Assembly: GCF_019880305.1 (NCBI RefSeq)
Contig: NZ_CP082301.1
Coordinates: forward strand, 8,122,001 to 8,186,000
Reading direction: 5' to 3'
Origin: Streptomyces decoyicus
GTDB taxonomy: Bacteria; Actinomycetota; Actinomycetes; Streptomycetales; Streptomycetaceae
Length of the DNA stretch: 64,000 bases
In this document: piece after piece, positions 1 to 8,649 of the stretch
Layout of the letters: each line of letters begins with the position of its first letter
Position numbering within the stretch: the first letter of the stretch is position 1
Position numbers and translations under genes: made by a program
Notes under the pieces: model-generated
Told to the model about the DNA's origin: nothing
The model's database searches: none
Seen by the model: the letters and a program-made list of their open reading frames with translations, nothing else

Positions 1-326
1 GGTACACCGCAACCGGGGAGAGCCGCGACGGCGTCGTCTACGTCCGGGTGTACGACGCCTCGGGCGAATGCGCCGCCAAGGGGCAGATGGCCGTCCTCGG
101 GCGGGCCGTTGTCGTCGACCGCGTCACGACCGAGGAGGCCCACCGCCGTCGAGGTCTGGGCAACTTCGTGATGCGCATCCTCATGGGCCATGCCGTGGAC
201 GGGGGCGCGGACCTCGGGGTTCTGGGCGCGACCGACGACGGGCGCGCGCTGTACGAGACGCTGGGCTGGAAGGTGCATGCACCGCTGGCGGCATGCATCT
301 ACCGGCCCTGGCGATACGGTCGTTGA
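1..326 (+). CDS. GNAT N-acetyltransferase, C-terminal part (5' end cut off)
   Basis: The gene enters from the left edge in the frame whose first full codon is at base 3 and stops with TGA at 324-326. The visible 108 residues contain the acetyl-CoA binding signature of GNAT enzymes, seen as EEAHRRRGLGNFVMRIL (a variant of the Q/RxxGxG/A loop), followed by the usual C-terminal strand ending LYETLGWKVH. The substrate cannot be told from this half. An ATG at base 48 exists, but it lies inside the fold, so the real start is upstream of the window. It is convergent with the next gene, 27 bp away. Confidence 0.8.
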   Translation, partial: YTATGESRDGVVYVRVYDASGECAAKGQMAVLGRAVVVDRVTTEEAHRRRGLGNFVMRILMGHAVDGGADLGVLGATDDGRALYETLGWKVHAPLAACIYRPWRYGR

Positions 327-353
327 ACAGCTGCCGTGCAGGGCGGCGCATGC

Positions 354-1103
354 CTACCCCGTGACCCCTGCGCTACCCCTGCCCATGCGTTCGGCAGTGC
401 TGCCGTAGGCGAACCAGGGCAGGAAGAACTGGGTGGTCGGGCCGACTGTGAGTGCGTACAGCACGGTGCCGACGCCCACGCTCCCGTCGAGCAGCCAGCC
501 CACGGCGAGCACGGTGATCTCGATCAGGGTGCGGATGAGCCGGAGGGAACGCCCGGTGGCGGCGGACGCGCCGGTCATCAACCCGTCCCGGGGGCCGGGC
601 CCGAAGCGCGCGCCGACGTAGACGGCGATGGACAGTCCATTGAGCAGGACACCGCCGACGAGCAGGCCGACCCGGGCGGGGAGCCCGAGGTGCTCGGGGA
701 CGAGCAGGAGACCGAGGTCGGATGCGGAGGCCACGACGACGATGTTGGCGACGGTGCCGAACTTCGGCCTCTGCTTGAGGGGGGCCCACAACAGCAGCAC
801 GAGAACGCCGACCACCGCGGTGAGCGTTCCGAAGCTCAGGGAGGTGTGGTGTGCCAGGCCCTCGTTCAGGACGCTCCAGGGGCTGAGGCCCAGTGAGGAC
901 CGGACCATGACCGAGAGGCTGAATCCGTACAGCGCGAGCCCGGCGAACAGCTGCGGGAAGCGTCGCAGCGGACGCTCACCGAGGCGGACATAGGTGAGCG
1001 GGGGCAAGGACGGGCTCGCGCGGGGCAGGGGCGGCGCCGCGACGTGTCCCCCGTGACGGCGTGGGACTTCCCGCGCTTCCTGGTCCCTGAACTTCTGCTC
1101 CAT
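354..1103 (-). CDS. YczE/YitT-type integral membrane protein
   Basis: The product is 249 residues with about five hydrophobic segments and the pattern RSSLGLSPWSVLNEG near the first one and GPGPRDGLMTGAS in the middle. Both are typical of the YczE family of small membrane proteins of unknown transport role. The chosen ATG at 1103 begins MEQKFRDQ. The frame stays open for 49 more codons upstream, but that stretch is polar and would run into the promoter of the neighbour. It is divergent from a MocR regulator across 100 bp, an arrangement often seen for YczE genes, so the regulator probably controls it. Function remains unknown. Confidence 0.75.
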   Translation of the reverse strand: MEQKFRDQEAREVPRRHGGHVAAPPLPRASPSLPPLTYVRLGERPLRRFPQLFAGLALYGFSLSVMVRSSLGLSPWSVLNEGLAHHTSLSFGTLTAVVGVLVLLLWAPLKQRPKFGTVANIVVVASASDLGLLLVPEHLGLPARVGLLVGGVLLNGLSIAVYVGARFGPGPRDGLMTGASAATGRSLRLIRTLIEITVLAVGWLLDGSVGVGTVLYALTVGPTTQFFLPWFAYGSTAERMGRGSAGVTG

Positions 1104-1149
1104 GCCGACCGCCTCCACCGTGTGCGCCTGCGCCGTAAGGCCATTGGGG

Positions 1150-1170
1150 GCGACTCTGTACAGTGATCGG
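1150..1170. promoter_or_regulatory. Divergent intergenic region with CTGTACAG palindrome
   Basis: The 100-bp space between the YczE-type gene and the MocR gene contains the perfect 8-bp palindrome CTGTACAG at 1156-1163. It sits about 40 bp upstream of the MocR start, where a divergent operator would be expected. It is a short motif and is offered only as a candidate. Confidence 0.25.
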
Positions 1171-1203
1171 ACCAGGAAACATGGCCAATCCCGGGGGAGT
1201 GGT

Positions 1204-2691
1204 ATGGCCGAGGCGCATCCCTTCCCGCGCGTGGACAGGACGGACCGCACCGACCGGACCCTGGGCAGCCGCCGGCTCGCCGCCCTGCTGCCCGACCCGG
1301 CGGAGACACGGCCCGCCTACCGGCACCTGGCCCAGGCGATCAGCACGCTGATCCTGGACGGTCGCATCGCGTTGCACGTCAGACTCCCCGCCGAACGGGA
1401 ACTGGCCACCGCCCTCAACACCAGCAGGACCACCATCACCGCCGTGTACGACCTGCTGCGCGAGAGCGGTTACGCGTACAGCCGCCAGGGCTCCGGCACC
1501 TGGACGGACCTGCCGGAGGGCCGCAGACCCCGCGGCATCACCCGGCTCCTCGGAACCCAGGAGACCGCCATCGACCTGGCCAGGGCGGCCCCCGGACTGC
1601 CGGGGCAGACGCTCGTCGACGCGCTCGCCCAGGTCACCCCTCAGCTGGCCGAGCACGCGCACACTCCCGGCTACCACCCCTACGGCCTTCCGGAACTGCG
1701 CGCCGCCGTCGCCGAGCGGTTCACCCGGCGGGGCCTGGCCACCGTGCCCGAACAGATCCTGGTGACCTCCGGCGCTCAGCATGCACTCACACTGGTCATG
1801 GGGCTGCTGTGCCGCCCAGGCGACCGGGTCATGGTCGAGAACCCGTCCTATCCGAATGCTTTGGACGCCATGCGCCGCGCCCGGGTGCGCACCGTGTCGG
1901 TCCCTGTGACCGACACCGGCTGGGATGTCGAGATCGTCGAGTCGACCTTGCGTCAGGCGGTTCCCCAACTGGCCTATCTCATCCCCGACTTCCAGAACCC
2001 GACCGGTTGTCTGATGCCGGATCACGAGCGCGCCCGTGTCCTGCGCGCCGCCCAACGCTCCGGTACCTGGCTCGTCATCGACGAGACCCTGGCCGACCTC
2101 GCCCTCGACGTCCCGGCCCCGCCGCCCTTCGCCACCCACACCACGCCCGGCGGAGCCGGCCAGGTCGTCACCATCGGCTCGATGAGCAAGACCCACTGGG
2201 CGGGGCTGCGCATCGGCTGGCTGCGCGCCCCGGCGCGGCTCGTGACCGAACTCGCCGGGCAGCGGGTCGCCACGGATATGGGCGGCTCGGTCCTGGACCA
2301 GCTGCTGGCCCTGGCGCTGCTGGCGCGGGCCGGGGAACTGCTGCCGCCCCGCCTGGAACAGTTGCGCGAGCAGCGCGCCGCCCTGGCCGCCGCCCTGGCC
2401 GAGCAGTTCCCGCGGTGGACCTGGCACCTGCCGCCCGGTGGTCTGTCGCTATGGGTCGACCTGGGCGAACCCGTCGCCTCGGCGCTGGCCGAGCGGGCAC
2501 AGGACTACGGCGTGCGGATGGAGGGCGGTACCTACTTCGCCACCGACCCGGGCATCTTCGAACAGCGCCTCCGCATCCCCTACACCACACCTCCGGACAC
2601 CCTGCGCGAGGCCGTGCGCCGGATGGCCGCTGCCCTCGCCGCCGGACCCTCGCCCTCGCCCGCCACCCGGCGGCCGCACTGGGTCGCCTGA
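1204..2691 (+). CDS. MocR/PdxR-family transcription regulator (GntR HTH fused to aminotransferase fold)
   Basis: The protein has 495 residues. An N-terminal winged helix (about 25-100, with RLPAERELATALNTSRTT) is joined to a class I aminotransferase-like domain (about 140-480). The PLP-binding lysine is in GSMSKTHWAGLRIGW, and the phosphate/substrate residues in NPSYPNALDAM and DFQNPTGCLMP are kept, so PLP binding is likely. MocR regulators sense PLP or amino compounds and usually act on a divergent gene, here the YczE-type protein. The ATG at 1204 follows GGGGAG at good spacing. The longer open frame from 1102 lacks a ribosome binding site. Confidence 0.88.
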   Translation: MAEAHPFPRVDRTDRTDRTLGSRRLAALLPDPAETRPAYRHLAQAISTLILDGRIALHVRLPAERELATALNTSRTTITAVYDLLRESGYAYSRQGSGTWTDLPEGRRPRGITRLLGTQETAIDLARAAPGLPGQTLVDALAQVTPQLAEHAHTPGYHPYGLPELRAAVAERFTRRGLATVPEQILVTSGAQHALTLVMGLLCRPGDRVMVENPSYPNALDAMRRARVRTVSVPVTDTGWDVEIVESTLRQAVPQLAYLIPDFQNPTGCLMPDHERARVLRAAQRSGTWLVIDETLADLALDVPAPPPFATHTTPGGAGQVVTIGSMSKTHWAGLRIGWLRAPARLVTELAGQRVATDMGGSVLDQLLALALLARAGELLPPRLEQLREQRAALAAALAEQFPRWTWHLPPGGLSLWVDLGEPVASALAERAQDYGVRMEGGTYFATDPGIFEQRLRIPYTTPPDTLREAVRRMAAALAAGPSPSPATRRPHWVA

Positions 2692-2825
2692 AAGCGTCCC
2701 GCCGGACGTCTGCGGGCCGGGGACCGAAGCGGTGACCACTCCTCACCGACTTCCCGGCACACGGCGCCTTTCCCCGGCCTCAGTCCCCAGCCCTCAGCCC
2801 CAGCTCCAGCCCCCAGCCTTCTGCT

Positions 2826-3974
2826 TCAGTCCTCCGCCGCGTACCGCCAGAATTCCCGCATCAGCGCGGGCGGGGTCGGTCCGGTCAGTTCCAGCTGGGT
2901 GAGCAGGATGGTGACCGCGCCGGTGGACGGGGTGAGGTGCGCTGCGGTTCCGGTGCCGCCGATCCAGCCGTAGCGTCCCGGCACGTTCCAGGGCTCGATG
3001 GCCTCGACGTCCACCGAGCCACCGAAGCCCCAGCCCTGGCCCTCCAGGAACACCCTGCCCGCGTCGCGCTGGGCAGGGGTCAGCTGATCGGTGGTCATCT
3101 GCCGTACCGATGTCGGTGACAGCAGCCGGCGGCCGTCGACGGTCCCGTCGGCGAGCAGCATCCGGGCGAAGGCGTGCCAGTCGTCGACGGTCGAGACCAG
3201 CCCGCCGGCGCCGGACGGGAACGCCGGTCGGCTGCTCCACTGCCCCTCGGGGGCGTCGACCAGTTCGACCCCGCCCGCCTGATCGAGCCGGTAGTAGCCG
3301 GTGAACCGGTTGAGCTTGCCGGCCGGGACCTCGAATCCGGTGTCGCCCATGCCCAGCGGCTCGAACAGCCGCTCCGCCAGGAACTCGGGCAACGGCCGGC
3401 CGGAGACCCGGGCGATCAGCACCCCCTGGATGTCCGAGGAGGTGTTGTACAGCCAGCCGTCGCCCGGCTGGTGCAGCAGCGGAATGCGGGACAGCGCCGC
3501 CATCCATGCGTCCGGCGCCGGGACGAGCTGCGGTTGCGGCGGGCCTTGTTTGAGATCGCTGAACAACCGTCCGACCGCCGGCAGCGAGAAGTCCGAGGGG
3601 AAGCCGTATCCGGCGCGAGAAGTGAGCAGATCGAGCACGGTGATCGGTCTGACGGCCGGGACCACTTCGTCGACCGGACCGTCCGGTGAGCGGACGACAG
3701 TCGGTGACGCCAATTCCGGCAGCCACTTCCCGACCGGGTCGTCCAGTGTGATCCGGCCGTCCTCGACCAGCATCATGACCGCCGCGGCGACGACGGGTTT
3801 GGTGAGCGAAGCGATCCGGAAGATCGAATCCCGGGCCATCGGGGAGGTGCCGTCGACGTCGGCCGACCCGACGGCCTGCACCTCGGCCCGGTCGCCGTGA
3901 GCCACCAAGGTCACCGCGCCGGGCACCGGCCCGTCGCTGATATGCGTCGTGAGGATGTCGTGCAGGTTGGTCAT
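2826..3974 (-). CDS. Serine hydrolase, beta-lactamase/esterase family (class C fold)
   Basis: The 382-residue protein has the SxxK motif in RIASLTKPVVAAAV (near residue 55) and a YNTSS motif corresponding to the YxN box, with a C-terminal HLTPSTGAV segment close to the third box. No signal peptide is visible after the chosen ATG at 3974, so it is probably cytoplasmic, like EstB-type esterases, rather than a secreted beta-lactamase. An upstream in-frame extension to 4076 is polar and unlikely. It is convergent with the MocR gene. Substrate unknown. Confidence 0.82.
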   Translation of the reverse strand: MTNLHDILTTHISDGPVPGAVTLVAHGDRAEVQAVGSADVDGTSPMARDSIFRIASLTKPVVAAAVMMLVEDGRITLDDPVGKWLPELASPTVVRSPDGPVDEVVPAVRPITVLDLLTSRAGYGFPSDFSLPAVGRLFSDLKQGPPQPQLVPAPDAWMAALSRIPLLHQPGDGWLYNTSSDIQGVLIARVSGRPLPEFLAERLFEPLGMGDTGFEVPAGKLNRFTGYYRLDQAGGVELVDAPEGQWSSRPAFPSGAGGLVSTVDDWHAFARMLLADGTVDGRRLLSPTSVRQMTTDQLTPAQRDAGRVFLEGQGWGFGGSVDVEAIEPWNVPGRYGWIGGTGTAAHLTPSTGAVTILLTQLELTGPTPPALMREFWRYAAED

Positions 3975-4205
3975 CAGTCCACCTTCGTGCGTGTGCGGTC
4001 CGAGGCAAGACTCCCGCCCCGGCGCGGATTCATCGGGCGGAAGACACCGAATCCGACCCGTTCGGCCGACGCTCATCGACGGGACCCGGCCCCGTCAGCT
4101 CGTCTTCCCTGCGCCGGCCAGGCGGCCGACGCACTCCCGGGGCCTTCGTGACCTCTGGACTCCCGCCAACGGGCATGGGGGCGGCGCCTTGTCGGCCGAC
4201 AGGGC

Positions 4206-5384
4206 TCAACTGGTGTGAGCGGGGCCCGAGTCAAGGAGGTCCTTGGCCGGCCAGATGGGGTCGGGGAAGACGGCGTGGTCGGCGTCGGCGTCGGTGTCGG
4301 GCATGAGGGTGGCGAGCATCTGCTGGGCCGTCTTGGCGTTGTCGTCGGCACGGGGGAGCATGACGCTTTCGTAGGCGTCGAGGGCCTCGTCGAGCGTGGG
4401 GTGGTCGACGACGGCTCGGGCGAGTTCGGCACCGTCGAGCAGGGCGAGGTTGGCACCGACGCCGATGGGCGGCATCAGGTGGGCGGCGTCGCCGAGCAGG
4501 GTGATGCCGGGGACACGCCGCCACGTGTGGGGAGCGGGAAGGACGAACATGGGCCGGTTGATGAAACCGCCCTCGTTGTCGCGCAGGATGGCCAGCAGGC
4601 CCTCGTCCCAGCCCTGGTACTGGGCGAGGAGACGGGCGCGCACGGCTTCGGTGTCGGCGAGGTCGAGGCCGGAGTGCCAGTCCTGGGGGCCGCGGAAGTT
4701 GATGTAGGCGCGGACATGTCCGTTGCTGTTGCGCTGGAGCACCAGGCCGCGGCGGCCCGCCTTGGCCGACATGGTGCCGCGACCGACCAGGTGGGCGATG
4801 CCCGGATGACGGTGGTCGACGTCATCGAAGTGGGCTTCCACCAACGTGACACCGGAGTAGGCGGGTTGGGCGTCGGAGAGCGCGGGGCGTACCCGGGACC
4901 AGGCGCCGTCGGCGCCGATGACCAGGTCGAAGTCCTCCACGGTGTCGTCATGGTGGTGCAGGCGGGCGATGCCGTGGGACAGCGGGGTGACAGCCCCTAC
5001 GGAGTGGCCCCAGCGGACCGTGCCGGGGGCGAGGGAGTCCAGCAGCAGGGTGCGCAGCTGGCCGCGGTCGATCTCGGGCCTGCTCAGATCGTCCTCGTCG
5101 GCCTGGTCGTGGCGTATCAGGGTCGCGTGGCGATCGTAGAGGCGCCACTCCTGGCTCTCGGGCCGGGACAGGGCGAGGAACTGGTCGAACAGTCCGGCTG
5201 CGCGCAGGGCGAACTGGCCGGTGTCTTCGTGGATGTCGAGGGTGCCGCCCTGCGAGCGGGAGTCGGGGCCGGACTCGTGCTCGAAGACCGTAACCGGCAC
5301 GCCGTGCTGCTCCAGGACGCGCGCGCAGACGAGGCCGCCCAGGCCGGCGCCGACGATCGCGATGCGAGGAGTGGTGGTGGACAT
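4206..5384 (-). CDS. FAD-dependent monooxygenase, TetX-like
   Basis: The 392-residue flavoprotein shows the GxGxxG dinucleotide motif in GAGLGGLVCARVLEQ (about residue 10), a DGAWSRVR motif in the middle and the second FAD motif GDAAHLMPPIGVGANLAL (about 290). This is the order of the aromatic hydroxylase/TetX group, which uses NADPH and oxygen to hydroxylate aromatic or polyketide substrates. The ATG at 5384 is preceded by GGAG 10 nt upstream. A GTG three codons earlier has no usable spacing. It is divergent from a TetR regulator, so expression is probably induced by its substrate or a related xenobiotic. Confidence 0.85.
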   Translation of the reverse strand: MSTTTPRIAIVGAGLGGLVCARVLEQHGVPVTVFEHESGPDSRSQGGTLDIHEDTGQFALRAAGLFDQFLALSRPESQEWRLYDRHATLIRHDQADEDDLSRPEIDRGQLRTLLLDSLAPGTVRWGHSVGAVTPLSHGIARLHHHDDTVEDFDLVIGADGAWSRVRPALSDAQPAYSGVTLVEAHFDDVDHRHPGIAHLVGRGTMSAKAGRRGLVLQRNSNGHVRAYINFRGPQDWHSGLDLADTEAVRARLLAQYQGWDEGLLAILRDNEGGFINRPMFVLPAPHTWRRVPGITLLGDAAHLMPPIGVGANLALLDGAELARAVVDHPTLDEALDAYESVMLPRADDNAKTAQQMLATLMPDTDADADHAVFPDPIWPAKDLLDSGPAHTS

Positions 5385-5620
5385 AAGGGTCACGCTCCGT
5401 TCTATGGATCAGGCAAGTACTGGTGTCTTGTGGTGCTGCCCTGGTGATGGGGCGCGGCGGGGCGGTCGGCGTGCAGCGCCGGTTCGTCTGCGGCGCGTTG
5501 TGCGGGAGCAGGCCGCAGCGACAGCGCAACAGGCAGGAGGGGCAGGGGCATCGGCCGGCCGCTCACCCGCCAACAGAAACACAGCAACCCCAAAAGAACA
5601 ACTGCTCCGACTTTCTATCT

Positions 5621-5636
5621 GATCGCCTTTACGATC
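5621..5636. promoter_or_regulatory. Candidate TetR operator
   Basis: The inverted repeat GATCG-CCTTTA-CGATC lies 28 bp upstream of the TetR start, in the AT-richer part of the divergent space shared with the TetX-like gene. Position and symmetry fit a TetR operator. Binding is inferred. Confidence 0.45.
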
Positions 5637-5664
5637 GAATCTCCCCAGGGGGTAAGGTGGGGGC

Positions 5665-6270
5665 ATGGCGGAGACGACGACAGGGCGCCGCGAGCGCAAG
5701 AAGGCCCAGACCAGGCAGGCCCTGGCGGATGCCGCACTGCGGCTGTTCAGCGAACGCGGCTTCGACGACGTCGGTGTGCGCGAGGTGGCGGAGGCGGCCG
5801 ATGTCTCGCTGAGCACGCTCTTCAAGCACTTCCCCAGTAAGGAAGCCCTCGTCTTCGACCTGGACGCGGACGTGGAGAGCGCCTTGGTCGCCGCCGTTCG
5901 CGACCGAGCCCCCGGTCAGCCCGTGCTGCACGCCCTGCGCGACCACATGGTGCACACCCGAACCGTCGTGCGGACCGACGACCCCACTTTCGTCCTCGTC
6001 GAATCCACCCCCGCGCTGCGGGACTACGCCCGGCGCATGTGGTCGCGCCACGAGAAGACCCTGGCCGCCACCCTCGCCGAGGCCACCGGGCTTGCCCCGG
6101 ACGCCCCCGCCGTCACCGGCCTGGCACGCTTCGCCCTGGAAGCCCCCGGCATCGCCCGCGCAAGCGAAGACCCGGCCCGGACCATGCGCGATCTGTTCGC
6201 CCTGCTGGAACACGGCTGGGCCACCACCCCCCTGGCGCGGCAGGAAGGCCACCCCGGCCAGGGCGGGTGA
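5665..6270 (+). CDS. TetR-family transcription regulator
   Basis: The 201-residue protein starts with a TetR helix-turn-helix domain (RKKAQTRQALADAALRLF, then VREVAEAADVSLSTLFKHF at about 38-57) and has a variable ligand-binding C-terminal domain ending in a TetR_C-like segment. It begins at an ATG after GGGGGTAAGGTGGG. It is divergent from the TetX-like monooxygenase across 280 bp, the usual arrangement for a repressor released by the enzyme's substrate. Confidence 0.88.
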   Translation: MAETTTGRRERKKAQTRQALADAALRLFSERGFDDVGVREVAEAADVSLSTLFKHFPSKEALVFDLDADVESALVAAVRDRAPGQPVLHALRDHMVHTRTVVRTDDPTFVLVESTPALRDYARRMWSRHEKTLAATLAEATGLAPDAPAVTGLARFALEAPGIARASEDPARTMRDLFALLEHGWATTPLARQEGHPGQGG

Positions 6271-6343
6271 CCGCGACCGGATGCCGCAGCCGCATCGGCC
6301 CGGCTCGGCACCAGGCCGTCCGAAGGCAGCAGGAAAGGCGGCA

Positions 6344-6367
6344 GGGAGGGGCGGGGAGGGGTGGGGT
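6344..6367 (+). other. G-rich tract with G-quadruplex pattern
   Basis: Four or more G3-G4 runs separated by one base (GGGAGGGGCGGGGAGGGG and so on) lie between the TetR stop and the next GNAT gene. The pattern fits a short-loop G-quadruplex on the + strand or in the TetR 3' RNA. GC-rich DNA makes such runs fairly likely by chance. Confidence 0.4.
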
Positions 6368-6480
6368 GGCGACGCAGGCCCTGTGGGACGATTCCGCGTG
6401 CGGCGTCGGGCGAAGGTAGGGCAGCTCGTGCCGCAGGCAAGCAGGCAGGCTGACGTAGCGGTGTGCACGGGGGTAATTCG

Positions 6481-7044
6481 GTGTTTGCGATCTCGCTGGG
6501 TGATGACGGTGCCGAGCTGCGGCCGCTGGAGCCGCGGCATGCCGAGGAGTACCTCGCCCATATCGACCGGGGGCGTGAGTACATCGGCCAATACATTGCG
6601 CTGTCGGACCGCGCCACCGATCTCGCGTCCGCCACGGCGTTCTTGCAGTCGTACGCGGACAAGGCCGCTGCCGACAGCGGTCGTCTCTACGGCATCTGGA
6701 CGGACGGTGTGCTCGTCGGCGGTGTGCTGTTCCGGACGTTCGACGCCGCGTCCGGCAACTGCGAGGTCGGTTGCTGGCTGGAGGAGGCGGCTGTCGGGCG
6801 CGGGTTGATCACGCGCGCGATCCGGGTGCTCATCGATTGGGCGGTCGAGGAACGTGGGATGCACCGGGTGGAGTGGATCGCGGCCTCCTCCAACACCGCG
6901 AGCATCAACGTCGCCAAGCGGCTCGGCATGGTGCGGGACGGGGTGCTGAGGGAGAGCAATCCGTACCGCGGTGTACGCCATGACATGGAGGTCTGGTCGG
7001 TCCTGGCCCAGGAGTGGCGCGAGCGGCGCGCATCCGGCCGGTGA
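6481..7044 (+). CDS. RimJ/RimL-type GNAT acetyltransferase
   Basis: The 187-residue protein reads ELRPLEPRHAEEYLAHI at the start and has EVGCWLEEAAVGRGLITRAIRVLIDWA and VEWIAASSNTASINVAKRLG, the acetyl-CoA loop and the RimJ/RimL C-terminal signature. Such enzymes acetylate N-termini of ribosomal proteins or small amines; the target here is unknown. GTG at 6481 follows a GGGGG ribosome binding site at 7 nt. An in-frame GTG at 6463 precedes that site and is less likely. Confidence 0.82.
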   Translation: MFAISLGDDGAELRPLEPRHAEEYLAHIDRGREYIGQYIALSDRATDLASATAFLQSYADKAAADSGRLYGIWTDGVLVGGVLFRTFDAASGNCEVGCWLEEAAVGRGLITRAIRVLIDWAVEERGMHRVEWIAASSNTASINVAKRLGMVRDGVLRESNPYRGVRHDMEVWSVLAQEWRERRASGR

Positions 7045-7274
7045 CCGCTGCCGGCCCGAGCCCGGCAGGTTCGGGGCCGGTGATCACCCGTACGTCGTGG
7101 CCGAGGCCGAGCGCTGCCGCAGCGGAGGACCACCGCGGTGACTTGTGCGAAACACCCCTCCAACGGGCCCCTGATGCGGAATCATATAACCAAGACGCCT
7201 CGCCTCGTCTCAGCCATGAGAGGTGACGTGGCATCAGCAGGGTGCCCCAACGGGCGCCAAACAGGGGGAATTTC

Positions 7275-7790
7275 ATGAGGAACGTAGAGCGGACACTGCT
7301 CGCCGGAGCGTTGACCGGAGCGCTGGCCTTGACCTTGGGGGCGGGAACCGCGGGTGCTTCGGCGCCCGCCGACGGGGGACCCGGCACCGCGACCGGTGCC
7401 ACCACCTTCCAGACGGTGAATGCCCGCAGCGGTGACGTGATCACCTGCAAGCTCACCACCCACCTCCCGCACTACTCCCACCACGCCCACGCCGACAACC
7501 GGCACATGGTGAACGTCACCGCCGACATCAAGTGCACCAAGGGCGTCGCGCGGCTCGCCCTCCGTGTCGGCCTGTACAAGAACGGAAGCCTGTACAAGCA
7601 GAGCGGGACCAAGGCCAATGCCGGAAAGAACAAGGTCAGCCAGAACGCCGCGCGCCGCTGCGTCAAGAGGCAGAAGTACACCGGGTCCGCCGTCGGCGTG
7701 GTCACCTTCCCGCCCGGGTACACCCCGCACACCAAGCAGGTGAAGCACACCAGCGCCACGGTCCGTATCAACGCCTGCAAGAAGCGCTGA
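7275..7790 (+). CDS. Secreted protein of unknown function
   Basis: The 171-residue product has a clear signal peptide (MRNVERTLLAG, a long Ala/Leu core, and cleavage near AGASA at about residue 30). The mature part is basic, with four cysteines (ITCKL, IKCTKG, RRCVK, INACKK) that could form two disulphides, and many His/Lys residues. ATG at 7275 follows AGGGGGA at 7 nt. I do not recognise the family. The size and cysteine pattern suggest a small extracellular beta-domain protein. Confidence 0.7.
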   Translation: MRNVERTLLAGALTGALALTLGAGTAGASAPADGGPGTATGATTFQTVNARSGDVITCKLTTHLPHYSHHAHADNRHMVNVTADIKCTKGVARLALRVGLYKNGSLYKQSGTKANAGKNKVSQNAARRCVKRQKYTGSAVGVVTFPPGYTPHTKQVKHTSATVRINACKKR

Positions 7791-7828
7791 CCGGACTTCA
7801 CACCGAAGGCACCGACCCTTCCGCGGCA

Positions 7829-7870
7829 GGCGCTCGACGAACGGCTCAGCCGATCCGGTCGTCGAGCGCC
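7829..7870. terminator. Hairpin at convergent gene ends
   Basis: A perfect 12-bp stem, GGCGCTCGACGA pairing with TCGTCGAGCGCC around an 18-nt loop, lies just past the secreted-protein stop and overlaps the 3' end of the opposite gene. It is well placed as a bidirectional terminator. Confidence 0.6.
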
Positions 7871-8505
7871 ACCGGGAACACTTCGAAGAGTGGTTCGCCC
7901 GCCAATCGCTCCGCCAGGCGGGCGGACCCGCCGAGGTAAGTGGAGTCGAGGTCCACGTCCGTGGCGACGCACCAGGCCCGGTCCTGCGGCCACCACAGGT
8001 TCGGCGCCTGCGGAAAGAAGACCCCCGCACTCCGGTCTCCCAGAGCCATGGCCGCTTCGATCGGCCCCTCGTACAACGCGTAGGCGCGTCCGCTCAACTG
8101 CACCCGTGGCCCCTCGTCATGGAGCCAGCCCCACCCTTCCCAGAGCCCGAAGAGGCACTGCCGCGGGGTGCTGGTCTCCGTCGCCAGCAGGGTGCACAGA
8201 GCCGCCAGCAGATGCTCGGGCAGCGAACCCTGCCACGGTGGCTCGTCCCCGGGGCCGGCCACGTCCTCGAAGCGCGCCAGAGGGCGCAGCGTGCGGCCGG
8301 ACCGCTGGGCGACCTCCGCCCACCGTTCGAACCGGCCGTCCGCCGGCTCGCTGGGGTGCAGCAGCCGCACATACGCCTCGAACCCGGCCGGCAGCAGGGC
8401 CTGCACACCACTGTCGAACCCGCCGACCCCGTCCTCGATCCAGCGGGCGGCCGACAGCTCATCGACCCGGTGCGGCGGCCGGGCCTCGTCTCGTGACCAC
8501 GTCAT
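7846..8505 (-). CDS. Conserved-type hypothetical protein (219 aa)
   Basis: An acidic, tryptophan-rich cytoplasmic protein with no signal peptide or membrane segment. Readable landmarks are SAARWIEDGV, LPAGFEAYVRLLHP, LFGLWEGWGWLHDEG and PQAPNLWWPQDRAWCVATDVDLDSTY. The ATDVDLDSTYxGGS ending resembles actinobacterial proteins of unknown function that I cannot name. The frame has strong G/C third-position bias. Its ATG at 8505 has only a weak upstream purine tract. Confidence 0.6.
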   Translation of the reverse strand: MTWSRDEARPPHRVDELSAARWIEDGVGGFDSGVQALLPAGFEAYVRLLHPSEPADGRFERWAEVAQRSGRTLRPLARFEDVAGPGDEPPWQGSLPEHLLAALCTLLATETSTPRQCLFGLWEGWGWLHDEGPRVQLSGRAYALYEGPIEAAMALGDRSAGVFFPQAPNLWWPQDRAWCVATDVDLDSTYLGGSARLAERLAGEPLFEVFPVALDDRIG

Positions 8506-8597
8506 GACTTTCGCTCCCCCTCATCCCTGGCAGGTGCTCAGTATGACCCGGGGCGATGCCACCGGCTGAGTTATCCACAGCGCCATTTTCCGGCGTC

Positions 8598-8634
8598 GGC
8601 GCTGCCGACCGGATGGGTCCCGGTCGGCAGCGCC
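8598..8634 (-). terminator. Strong hairpin after the cysteine desulfurase gene
   Basis: A 14-bp perfect stem (GGCGCTGCCGACCG with CGGTCGGCAGCGCC, loop 9 nt) begins 16 bp downstream of the desulfurase stop on the minus strand. This is a convincing intrinsic terminator for the encapsulin operon. Confidence 0.7.
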
Positions 8635-8649
8635 GGACGGACAGCGGGG

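Noticed and set aside
976-2427. 483-codon minus-strand frame across the MocR gene
   Set aside because: It is antisense to a well-supported regulator and Gly/Gln-rich without domain motifs.
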